Positions 9,004 to 16,513 of a stretch of DNA of 64,000 nucleotides are shown one piece after another. The notes below the pieces were generated by a model. That model did no database searches, was not told the origin of the DNA, and saw nothing but the letters and a program-made list of their open reading frames with translations. The translations under genes and the position numbers were made by a program. The first letter of the stretch is position 1. The number at the start of each line of letters is the position of its first letter. The DNA lies in assembly GCA_964472505.1 (NCBI GenBank), contig CAYYQW010000002.1, positions 1 through 64,000 of the forward strand, written 5' to 3'. Origin of the DNA: JAYEIA01 sp964472505. GTDB lineage: Bacteria > Bacteroidota > Bacteroidia > Bacteroidales > JAADGE01.

Positions 9004-9206
9004 ATGAAAATATTTTTTGCAAAAAATTAACACCCAAGACGAATACCGGTTTATAAAAAAAAATACAATTATTGGAGTAAAAACCTTACTGCCAATTGAA
9101 CAAACCATCCTGCCCGATACCTTTGAGATTTGGAATATCTAATCTATCTAAACCTAAAGATTTTGAATATCTTTACACCGAATTGCAAACAAAATTAAAT
9201 AATTAA
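9004..9206 (+). pseudogene. Decayed or frameshifted small ORF
   Basis: Coding-like sequence is spread over three frames. ATG at 9004 starts MKIF. After a T-run the neighbouring frame reads LQKINTQDEYRFIKKN and continues to TILPDTFEIWNI before a stop near 9142. A third frame then gives NLSKPKDFEYLYTELQTKLN to the stop at 9206. Joining them with two single-base shifts yields a plausible protein of about 66 aa. I do not recognise the family. It may be a genuine pseudogene or reflect homopolymer sequencing errors. Confidence 0.4.
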
Positions 9207-9229
9207 CCACATAGGCACAATAGAAAAAA
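9205..9229 (+). repeat. 25-bp direct repeat upstream of GxxExxY gene
   Basis: The sequence starting aaccacataggcacaatag plus an A-run at 9205-9229 is identical to 9713-9737. The two copies bracket the GxxExxY gene at a 508-bp period. Shorter diverged and inverted versions (ctatgtgcctattgtg, cacataggaaaatag) follow downstream to about 9855. Confidence 0.75.
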
Positions 9230-9241
9230 ACATAAAAAGCT

Positions 9242-9658
9242 ATGCTAACAAAAAAAACAGTTAATGCCTTATCTTACAAAATAATAGGTTATGCCATAGA
9301 AATACACAAAGCGCTTGGCCCGGGCTTATTAGAAAGCGTTTACGAAACCTGCATGATGCACCTGCTCAAACAAAACGGGCACAAAGTAAAACGCCAAAAT
9401 CGGGTAAAAATCAATTTCAAAGGCATCGAAATAGAAACCCACCTACGCTACGATATACTTGTTGACGACTTGGTCGTTATAGAAAACAAAGCCGTAGAAG
9501 CCTTTCATCCCTTGCACACAGCGCAAACACTATCGTATATGATGTTGTTGCAAATTCCAAAAGGAATTATTATCAATTACAATTGCACCAATATCTTTAA
9601 AGAAGGACAAAAAACATTAGTAAACAAGTATTTTGAGCAGCTACCCGCCGGCGAATGA
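9242..9658 (+). CDS. GxxExxY family protein (PD-(D/E)XK-like)
   Basis: 138 residues. The family-defining motif is clear: GPGLLESVY, with G28, E31 and Y34. Further on, RYDILVDDLVVIENKA gives D71 followed by E81-x-K83. This is the spacing of a PD-(D/E)XK nuclease core, consistent with the proposed relation of GxxExxY proteins to that superfamily. The length is normal for the family. The biological role is unknown. The gene is bracketed by identical 25-bp direct repeats and more distant inverted copies, lies in an accessory region and has no obvious operon partner. These features suggest a gene that spreads, but no transposase is present. Confidence 0.85.
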   Translation: MLTKKTVNALSYKIIGYAIEIHKALGPGLLESVYETCMMHLLKQNGHKVKRQNRVKINFKGIEIETHLRYDILVDDLVVIENKAVEAFHPLHTAQTLSYMMLLQIPKGIIINYNCTNIFKEGQKTLVNKYFEQLPAGE

Positions 9659-10071
9659 AAAAAAACTATGTGGTTAAAAAAAATTAACACACAGGAACAT
9701 AGAAAAAATATCAACCACATAGGCACAATAGAAAAAACCTATGTATCTATGTGGTTTCAAACCTATGTGCCTATTGTGTTTAAAAAAAATAACACATAGG
9801 AAAATAGAAAAATAATAGGTACAATAAAGAAAAAACTATGTGTCTATGTGTCAAAAAAAACATTGTACAAGGCAACATATCCGATGCCGATGAATTTACA
9901 CTCGGCGACGGACATTAAAATAACAAGAACAATTAGGTTGTTTTGATTAAACAGACAAACAGGAACAGCGAAAAACCCAATTTATAAAACAATGTTAGAA
10001 AGTAATTGAGTTTTTTGCTAAGTATATTTAGAAAATTTAGAACTTTACGGATTGAAAAGAAAAATCAATCA
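9659..10071. repeat. Cluster of degenerate 'acataggcacaatag' direct and inverted repeats
   Basis: From about 9664 to 9860 the bases are built from variants of cacataggaacatagaaaaa and its reverse complement (tctatgtggttt, ctatgtgcctattgtg, ctatgtgtctatgtgtc), including the second 25-bp direct repeat at 9713-9737. A long hairpin could form between 9713-9731 and 9738-9756. The remainder up to the methyltransferase start shows no gene. Confidence 0.65.
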
Positions 10072-11286
10072 ATGAGCAGAAAAATAAAAAAATACAGCGA
10101 ACTTAAAAAGCTGATTAAGCTTGACAGCCTAAAAGATACAACGGGAAATTCAGCTTACCTGACGCATTATCTGCATAATCTTCGGAATGATGTTTCAAAA
10201 TATTATATGCAACAGGCAGAAAGCCATTTTACAAATCTTACAAACGAGCCTTTACGAAAATATTTATCCGATGATTTCACCTTTGATGTTCCTTTTCCGA
10301 CAACAAAAAATCCAAAATTTACATTTATAGATTTGTTTGCGGGCGTGGGCGGTTTTAGAATTGCAATGCAAAATTTGGGCGGCAAGTCTGTGTTCTCATC
10401 CGAAATTGACAAATACGCAAAAAAAACTTACGAATTAAATTTTGGCGAACTGCCCTTTGGCGACATAAAAACAATTGACGAAAAGGATGTACCCGAACAC
10501 GATGTTTTATGTGCCGGCTTTCCTTGCCAGGCATTTTCAATTGCAGGCAAACGAAAAGGTTTTGAAGAAACCCGGGGAACCTTATTTTTTGACATCGCAA
10601 GAATTATAAAAGAAAAACGCCCGAAAGCATTTTTTCTCGAAAATGTGAAAGGCTTAACAAATCACGACAAAGGAAAAACCCTGACAACTATATTAAAAGT
10701 GCTTCGGGAAGATTTGGACTACTATGTTCCCACCCCTAAAGTGATGAATGCCAAAGATTTTGGGGTAGCCCAAAACAGAGAACGAATATTTATCGTGGGC
10801 ATTCGCAAAGACCAAAATACAGAAGATTTTAATTATCCGGAACCGACCGGCAAAAAAGTAAGTTTTGCGGATATTAGAGAAGAAAATGAAGTTTCCGTTA
10901 AATATTATTTGTCTGACAGATATAAAAATACATTGATTGAGCATAAAAGCCGCAACGCAAATAAAGGAAACGGTTTTGGCTATGAAATCATACAAGACAA
11001 TGAATGCGCAAACGCTATAGTTGTAGGCGGAATGGGTCGAGAAAGGAACATTGTAATTGATTGCCGGCTAAGAGATTTCACACCTGTTACCAAAATAAAG
11101 GGCGAAGTAAATAGAGACTATTGGCGAAGAATGACACCGAGAGAATGGGCAAGGCTGCAAGGCTTTCCGGATAATTTTGAAATCAGTGTTTCGGATGTTC
11201 AAGCCTATAAACAATTTGGCAATTCTGTTGCAATCCCCGCCATTCAAGCTACGGCGGAACTGCTGATTGACAGGATTATAAACTAA
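10072..11286 (+). CDS. DNA (cytosine-5-)-methyltransferase
   Basis: 404 residues from the ATG at 10072. A TTG 66 bp upstream in frame is possible but less likely. C5-methyltransferase motifs occur in the classical order. Motif I is FIDLFAGVGGFR (about 85-96, SAM binding). Motif IV is GFPCQAFSIAG with the catalytic Cys at about 152. Motif VI is FFLENVKG (about 188-195). Motif VIII is QNRERIFIVG, motif IX is in the RLRDFTP/REWARLQGFP region, and motif X is QFGNSVAIPAI. The approximately 85 residues before motif I are longer than in minimal enzymes. It should methylate cytosine in a specific DNA sequence. No restriction endonuclease is recognised next to it, so it looks like an orphan methyltransferase or half of a decayed restriction-modification system. 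Confidence 0.92.
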   Translation: MSRKIKKYSELKKLIKLDSLKDTTGNSAYLTHYLHNLRNDVSKYYMQQAESHFTNLTNEPLRKYLSDDFTFDVPFPTTKNPKFTFIDLFAGVGGFRIAMQNLGGKSVFSSEIDKYAKKTYELNFGELPFGDIKTIDEKDVPEHDVLCAGFPCQAFSIAGKRKGFEETRGTLFFDIARIIKEKRPKAFFLENVKGLTNHDKGKTLTTILKVLREDLDYYVPTPKVMNAKDFGVAQNRERIFIVGIRKDQNTEDFNYPEPTGKKVSFADIREENEVSVKYYLSDRYKNTLIEHKSRNANKGNGFGYEIIQDNECANAIVVGGMGRERNIVIDCRLRDFTPVTKIKGEVNRDYWRRMTPREWARLQGFPDNFEISVSDVQAYKQFGNSVAIPAIQATAELLIDRIIN

Positions 11287-11419
11287 AAAATCTCGGCAGA
11301 ATTTGCTTTACTGAAAAATTCACATGAGATATCAGAGCTCAGATATCAGACAATTTTGTTATCGAGCCGAAAGACCTTGATTTTTTGCTTTTTATGACTT
11401 ACATTCGAAAGAAAACACC

Positions 11420-11838
11420 ATGGAAAACAGAGATTATTTGAAAGACCAAATTGAGCAACCGGAAAAGTTTTGGCCAAAGCGCTTTCCGATTTTCTTGAGT
11501 TAAAATCCAAAGGACAGCTAAGTCGCGGAATAGAAATGACTCAAAATCGCCTGCAAACTGAATTGAATATTGACATTGAGAAATTAAGCTCTTCAAGCAA
11601 AGATGAGCTCAAGAATTTCACGAATAAGCGCCAATTAAAAGCAAGGCATTTAGAAATCTTATGTGATTTTTTTAAAGAAACAGGCACTGCAACGGCTCAG
11701 ACCAATATAACAAAAGCAAAAAAATACTTAGAAAAATCCATTGAATTTTTAGATATTGCAAACGAGATTTCCAAAACCATATCTTTTGAACGCATGAACA
11801 AAAAAGCTGAAGCGGAAAAAGCCTTACAATCTTTATAA
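11420..11838 (+). pseudogene. Small DUF6483-like gene with a frameshift
   Basis: ATG at 11420 starts MENRDYLKDQIEQ. After that the frame must change near 11459-11460 to read GKVLAKALSDFLELKSKGQ and on to the stop at 11838. The joined product of about 139 aa has the N-terminal pattern D-Y-L-x-x-Q-I-x-Q-x-G-x-V-L-x-K-x-L, which I recall from DUF6483-like proteins. A single missing base in the codon after IEQ explains the break. The downstream frame alone has only TTG (11470) as an early start. It may be a true pseudogene or a sequencing error. The C-terminus is helical (KAKKYLEKSIEFLDIANEIS). The function is unknown. Confidence 0.55.
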
Positions 11839-12161
11839 AATATGCCATTATACAATCAGGTCGGCTGCTGAATAAGCTTCCCGTAACAGCCAATGCGACT
11901 ACCCGTGAAGAAGCCTGTCAAACCTTTTGAAATATAAAAAGCTACAAGCAATAAACAGAGCGCTAATCATCTGTTTTCGAAAATACCTATATCAGAACTC
12001 CCCCTTACTTTCAATTCTGAACTCATCCCGCAGCAAATGTAATTATTTAAGGATATATCTATCCGGTTAACCGGGAATTTGTATATTTTTTCGAAAAATT
12101 GTTACAGAATCCAAAAAAAAGCAGTATATTTTTATGAATTATAAACCAAAAATATTTCATT
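11839..12161. other. Intergenic region, no feature recognised
   Basis: 323 bp. Only short open frames without recognisable sequence are present, for example one ending TTREEACQTF near 11930. No repeat copy, hairpin with T-tract or good promoter box was found. Confidence 0.5.
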
Positions 12162-12575
12162 ATGAAACGATTTTCTTTATTTCTTGCAACGATTTTTATT
12201 TTTTCGGTTTTTTTAACTTCTTGTGAATCCGTAGGCCAAGCCGATGATGTGGCCGCAAAATTCTATGAAAAAGTTGAAAACAAAGCTTATACCGAGGTAA
12301 CCGATCTGGTTGATGATGAGGCCCTAAAAAACCATCCGGCTCAAGTTTGGACTGATCTGCTCGAAGCCAAAGAAGAGTATTGGGGCGATTTTATTTCTTA
12401 CAAACGAACCGCTTTTTCCACCAAAACCGAGAACGGCCAAACCACGACCACACTTGATTTCGATGTAGAACACAAAAATGGCACCGTTTACGAACGCATT
12501 AAGTTCATAAAACGAAACGATAAAATGAAAATTTATAACTACCAATACAATGCATCTGCCGATGAGCTGGAATAA
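12162..12575 (+). CDS. Small DUF4878-like lipoprotein
   Basis: 137 residues. A signal peptide with lipobox VFLTSC (Cys21) is followed by a domain of about 110 residues with AAKFYEKVENKAYTEVTDLV, then WTDLLEAKEEYWGDFISY, and strands ending NDKMKIYNYQY. This helix-then-sheet pattern resembles the SnoaL/NTF2-like DUF4878 lipoproteins, in which a small ligand or another protein binds in a cone-shaped pocket. No catalytic residues are evident. It is monocistronic as far as can be seen, with 185 bp separating it from the superoxide dismutase gene. The family call is tentative. Confidence 0.6.
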   Translation: MKRFSLFLATIFIFSVFLTSCESVGQADDVAAKFYEKVENKAYTEVTDLVDDEALKNHPAQVWTDLLEAKEEYWGDFISYKRTAFSTKTENGQTTTTLDFDVEHKNGTVYERIKFIKRNDKMKIYNYQYNASADELE

Positions 12576-12694
12576 GCAATAAGTTAAAGTTTGGATTAGG
12601 AAGTCATAAAATTTGGATTGGAAGTGCCTAACAGTTAAGTGTGGAGTTTTAAGAAAATTTCACACTTATTTTTATTCAGTTTAAATAAAGTTTA

Positions 12695-12702
12695 TACCTT
12701 TG
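12695..12702 (+). promoter_or_regulatory. Promoter -7 box (TAnnTTTG) of the superoxide dismutase gene
   Basis: TACCTTTG followed by c lies 59 bp before the ATG at 12761 and matches the Bacteroidota -7 consensus. No clear -33 TTG was found at the expected spacing. Confidence 0.5.
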
Positions 12703-12760
12703 CATCAAACAGGTTTTATAATAAAAAACCATATTTAGAAACAACAAAAAGTTATACATT

Positions 12761-13588
12761 ATGAAATTAAATAAAAGTAGATTTTTCATATATCTTTCGG
12801 TATTTGCTGCAGCACTTATAATCAGCAGTTGCAATACCAATACTGAAAAAAATGATACCAAAATAAGCGAAGCCGAAAAAACAGAAAAAACTGCTGATAA
12901 AGCAGATGCCAAAAGCGAAAGCTTGCTAAAAATAATGGAACAACTGCCCGAAAACCAATGGGTACATCCGCACGAACTGCCCGAATTGGCTTATGCTTAT
13001 GATGCGTTGGAGCCCACCATTGATGCACAAACCATGGAAACGCACCACAGCAAACACCACGCCGGCTACACCAAAAAAGCCAATGCAGCCATAGAAGAAA
13101 ACGGTTTGACGGATACGCCTTTGGTACAAAGCTTTGCCGAAATAAAAAAATACCCGGCAGCCTTGCGCAACAACGGCGGCGGTTACTACAACCACCGATT
13201 GTTCTGGACATTTATGACGCCCGGCGGCTCAGAGTTTGAAGGAGAAATTGCCGAGGCAATTCAGAATGAGTTCGGAAATTTTGAAGCTTTTAAAAAAGAT
13301 TTTGAAAAAGCGGCCGCTACACAATTTGGAAGCGGATGGGCTTGGTTAATCCTAAAATCCGACGGAAAATTGGCCATTACACAAACCCCCAACCAAGATA
13401 ACCCCTTGATGCAAACGGCAGAAGTAAACGGAATTCCTTTGCTGAATATCGACGTTTGGGAGCATGCCTATTATCTGAAATATCAAAACAAACGCGGCGA
13501 TTATATTTCCGGTTATTGGGATGTAATTAACTGGCCGGCCGTAAACGAAAGATACTTAAGCGCAAAAGAAGTAATAAGCAATCTGTAA
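12761..13588 (+). CDS. Superoxide dismutase (Mn/Fe family), predicted lipoprotein
   Basis: 275 residues, about 70 longer than cytosolic SODs because of an N-terminal extension. This begins with a lipoprotein signal (lipobox IISSC, Cys24) and a Lys/Glu/Ala-rich linker to about residue 65. The catalytic domain shows the metal ligands: His in THHSKHH, His in YYNHRLFW, and Asp and His in DVWEHAYYLKY. NNGGGYYNH (Gly at the site analogous to E. coli MnSOD Gly77) and PNQDNPL (Gln analogous to Gln146) point to a manganese-type or cambialistic enzyme. It converts superoxide to oxygen and hydrogen peroxide, here probably on the periplasmic or outer face of the envelope. A promoter box lies upstream and a strong terminator downstream, so it is a single-gene unit. 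Confidence 0.92.
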   Translation: MKLNKSRFFIYLSVFAAALIISSCNTNTEKNDTKISEAEKTEKTADKADAKSESLLKIMEQLPENQWVHPHELPELAYAYDALEPTIDAQTMETHHSKHHAGYTKKANAAIEENGLTDTPLVQSFAEIKKYPAALRNNGGGYYNHRLFWTFMTPGGSEFEGEIAEAIQNEFGNFEAFKKDFEKAAATQFGSGWAWLILKSDGKLAITQTPNQDNPLMQTAEVNGIPLLNIDVWEHAYYLKYQNKRGDYISGYWDVINWPAVNERYLSAKEVISNL

Positions 13589-13623
13589 TAGGAAATATCT
13601 CATAATCATTTATTGCAGAAAAG

Positions 13624-13656
13624 AAACCCGAAGCATTCATTCTTCGGGTTTTTCTT
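13624..13656 (+). terminator. Intrinsic terminator after the SOD gene
   Basis: Perfect 10-bp stem aaacccgaag (13624-13633) / cttcgggttt (13642-13651) with an 8-base loop, running into tttcttt. It ends the superoxide dismutase transcript. Confidence 0.75.
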
Positions 13657-13686
13657 TGTCGATATGCCAAAAGCTCGTTTTTTTAT

Positions 13687-13694
13687 TATTTTTG
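13687..13694 (+). promoter_or_regulatory. Promoter -7 box (TATTTTTG) of the HelD-like gene
   Basis: TATTTTTG at 13687-13694 lies 22 bp before the ATG at 13716. It sits inside the upstream extension of the open frame, which argues that translation starts at 13716 and not at 13656. Confidence 0.6.
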
Positions 13695-13715
13695 CCCCTT
13701 AGAAAAATTGAACCC

Positions 13716-15776
13716 ATGTTTAACCCCACCGAGCAAGACGAACGAGACTACCTGTCGGCTGTTAAAACAAATATCTCAGCTGCAATAAAAGCCATAGACA
13801 AAAAACTGGAAACTTATGCACGCGAATTAAAAGAGAATAAAGAATATCTGTATGAAAATAAAGCCGATATGGATCATGTTGAAAAAAATTCGGTCAGAGA
13901 AACGGTGAATCAAAAAGCGGCTTCGGGCGAAAATGCCGTGGCCAAAAAAGCACGCCTGCACAAACTGATACTTTCACCCTATTTCGGAAGAGTAGATTTC
14001 CGGCCGGAAAAAGAAGGCTCCGAAAACCCGGTGTATATTGGTGTGCACTCATATTTTGATGAAGAAAATCAAGAGAACCTAATACACGACTGGCGCGCCC
14101 CGATTGCTTCGCTGTATTATGATTTTGAATTAGGCGACGCCGATTATCAATCACCACAGGGAAAAATTCCGGGAGAAATACTGCTAAAACGCCAATTCCG
14201 CATACGACAAGGAAAAATGCAGTTTATGCTGGAAAATTACGCCAATGTATATGACGATGTTTTGCAGGAAGAGTTGAGCAAAACATCCGATGATAAAATG
14301 AAAAATATTGCGGCAACCATTCAGCGCGACCAAAATGCCGTAATTCGAAATGAGAAATCCCGCACTCTTCTCATACAAGGCGTGGCAGGTTCGGGAAAAA
14401 CCTCAATTGCACTTCACCGCATTGCTTTCCTGTTATACCGTTTCAAAGATGAAATTCGCTCGGAAGATATTCTGATTATTTCTCCCAATAAAGTTTTTGC
14501 CGATTATATCTCCAATGTTTTGCCGGAACTGGGTGAAGAAAAAATTCCCGAAATCGGTATGGAAGACATAGCGCAAAAAGTTTTGGATAATAAAATTAAA
14601 TTCCAATCGTTTGCTCAGCAAGTATCTAAACTTCTAAGCTCTAAAGATGAGGCATTTAAAGAGCGTATCCGCTTTAAAGCCGGTACGGATTTTTTAAATA
14701 AATTAGATAAATATCTGCTGCATATTGAAAATAATTACTTCACAGCCAAAGACTTGAGAGTAAACCGCTACCCCATTCCCGCCTGGTTTTTTAAAGAACG
14801 TTTTGAGGCTTATCATCGCATGCCGGTTTTCAATAGGTTTGAAGCAATAGCAAAAGAAGCAGAGGACAATATTTTGTTGTATTACAGGCAAGAAATAACG
14901 GCCGAAGAGCGTAAAGAAATACGCAAAGAAGTGCGCAATATGTTCAAAATAAATACTTTGCCAGCACTGTATAAAGATTTCTACGAATGGCTCGAACAAA
15001 CGGAAATGTTCAAAAAATCCGGCCGACAAGGCTACGAATATGCCGATGTTTTCCCCTTGATTTATCTAAAAACACGTTTGGAGGGCATTGAAAGTTACGG
15101 CAAAGTAAAACACTTGCTGGTGGACGAAATGCAGGATTACACACCGGTTCAGTACGCCGTTCTTTCAAAACTGTTCAGCTGCAAAAAAACCATTTTAGGC
15201 GATGCCAATCAATCGGTAAATCCATACAGTTCGGTATCGGCCGAAGACATTCAAAAAGTATTTCCGGAAGCCGATACGGTAAAACTGCTCAAAAGCTACC
15301 GCTCAAGCTATGAAATTACCGGCTTTTCGCAAAAAATTTCGCCTAATCCGGAGCTGATACCCATAGAACGCCACGGGAAAAATCCCACGGTAAATGCTTT
15401 CGAAAACCAAGCTGCGCAAACGGATGAAATCATTGAACGAGCAAAAGCATTTAAAAAATCCGAGCATAAAAGCCTCGGAATTATATGCAAAACTCAGAAA
15501 CAGGCCGAAAATTTGCATACCGAATTTTCCGAACGAAAATTCCCCGTACATTTACTCACCGCCGACAGTGTATCGTATGCACAAGGTATATTGATAACCA
15601 CGGTGCACATGGCCAAAGGTTTGGAATTTGACCGCGTTTTGGTACCCTTTGCCGACCGTAAAAATTATCGAAATGAAATTGACAAAAGTATGCTTTATAT
15701 AGCCTGCACACGCGCCATGCACGAATTAGATATTACATACTCGGACAAGCCTTCGGATTTTCTCCCAAAAGAATAA
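13716..15776 (+). CDS. HelD-like superfamily 1 helicase/ATPase
   Basis: 686 residues from the ATG at 13716, chosen because a promoter box lies just upstream. The N-terminus is a long charged helix region (about 10-75; AIDKKLETYARELKENKEYL), the coiled-coil arm typical of HelD. Next comes a DWRAPIASLYYDF segment characteristic of the family. Walker A GVAGSGKTS begins at about residue 222. Walker B is LLVDEMQDY, motif III/IV is LLKSYRSS, and motif VI is YIACTRAMHEL. HelD proteins bind RNA polymerase and use ATP hydrolysis to release stalled or inactive complexes from nucleic acid. That role is inferred from the domain order. It shares general motifs with UvrD but has the HelD N-terminus. Confidence 0.85.
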   Translation: MFNPTEQDERDYLSAVKTNISAAIKAIDKKLETYARELKENKEYLYENKADMDHVEKNSVRETVNQKAASGENAVAKKARLHKLILSPYFGRVDFRPEKEGSENPVYIGVHSYFDEENQENLIHDWRAPIASLYYDFELGDADYQSPQGKIPGEILLKRQFRIRQGKMQFMLENYANVYDDVLQEELSKTSDDKMKNIAATIQRDQNAVIRNEKSRTLLIQGVAGSGKTSIALHRIAFLLYRFKDEIRSEDILIISPNKVFADYISNVLPELGEEKIPEIGMEDIAQKVLDNKIKFQSFAQQVSKLLSSKDEAFKERIRFKAGTDFLNKLDKYLLHIENNYFTAKDLRVNRYPIPAWFFKERFEAYHRMPVFNRFEAIAKEAEDNILLYYRQEITAEERKEIRKEVRNMFKINTLPALYKDFYEWLEQTEMFKKSGRQGYEYADVFPLIYLKTRLEGIESYGKVKHLLVDEMQDYTPVQYAVLSKLFSCKKTILGDANQSVNPYSSVSAEDIQKVFPEADTVKLLKSYRSSYEITGFSQKISPNPELIPIERHGKNPTVNAFENQAAQTDEIIERAKAFKKSEHKSLGIICKTQKQAENLHTEFSERKFPVHLLTADSVSYAQGILITTVHMAKGLEFDRVLVPFADRKNYRNEIDKSMLYIACTRAMHELDITYSDKPSDFLPKE

Positions 15777-15836
15777 TTATTGATACACCATTTGCAACAA
15801 AACAAGTCTAATCAAAGTCTGACATATAAACACGCC

Positions 15837-16319
15837 ATGCAAAAATTGACTATATTTTTATCACTTCTTATCATTCCGCTGATAATCTCAAGTTGTAATT
15901 TATCGGATACCGGAAAAGCCCGTATTATGGAAGCACAAGGCCATGTAGTCGCCGCCGACCTGGATATTTTGGAAGTTTGGTGTCCGCAGGGTTATTACTG
16001 CATCGATTGGCGCATTACGCTTCCCGATTCAAGCGATGCGTTCATCACAAGCAAAGGTCTGAACAAAGGCAAGCTTTTTCTGAGCTCTTTTCAAATTATG
16101 AACCGATTTATAAAAGGTAATACTTTAGATACAGATTCCCTAAACCGCGTATTGCAGGAAATGCAAAGCGAAAAACCTTATCTCATTCATCACCACCGAG
16201 TAGATGTTGAAACACAAGGGGATGCTGAACTGCTGCACCTTATCATGTTCACAAAAAATAAGGCACTGATTAATGATACGACACGATTAATTCAAATTGC
16301 CGAAAGCCAAGAGTTTTGA
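15837..16319 (+). CDS. Hypothetical lipoprotein, 160 aa
   Basis: I chose the ATG at 15837 because it starts a clean lipoprotein signal peptide with lipobox LIISSC (Cys20). The in-frame TTG at 15780 only adds a polar stretch. The mature protein contains a notable EVWCPQGYYCIDWRITLPDSS segment with two Cys five residues apart, which could form a disulfide. Its C-terminal half is helical and polar. I do not recognise a family. The gene follows the HelD-like gene on the same strand (60 bp) and converges with the serpin gene. Confidence 0.6.
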   Translation: MQKLTIFLSLLIIPLIISSCNLSDTGKARIMEAQGHVVAADLDILEVWCPQGYYCIDWRITLPDSSDAFITSKGLNKGKLFLSSFQIMNRFIKGNTLDTDSLNRVLQEMQSEKPYLIHHHRVDVETQGDAELLHLIMFTKNKALINDTTRLIQIAESQEF

Positions 16320-16513
16320 CAGTTTGATAAAATGAGATTTGTCGTATTTTGGGCTAAAACCCTGATTTCATGCTTGCTCTTTCCGCAGCATAAATACTGC
16401 GGCTAATAATATTTCATTTTAGTTTTTTTACACACTCATATTGCAAGACTTAACTCGTTCTTTAAATTGGTCGGAATGCATGAAAAAACAATTATAAATT
16501 ATAAGCCACACGC

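Noticed and set aside
9205..9860. CRISPR array
   Set aside because: The repeated acataggcacaatag segments vary in length, spacing and orientation and include inverted copies. There are no regular spacers and no cas genes.
12588..12624. Short direct repeat (tttggatt...ggaagt) upstream of the SOD gene
   Set aside because: Only about 15 bp and imperfect; could be chance in AT-rich DNA.
16383..16402. Inverted repeat ccgcag/ctgcgg between converging genes
   Set aside because: The stem is only 6 bp without a T-tract, too weak to call a terminator.
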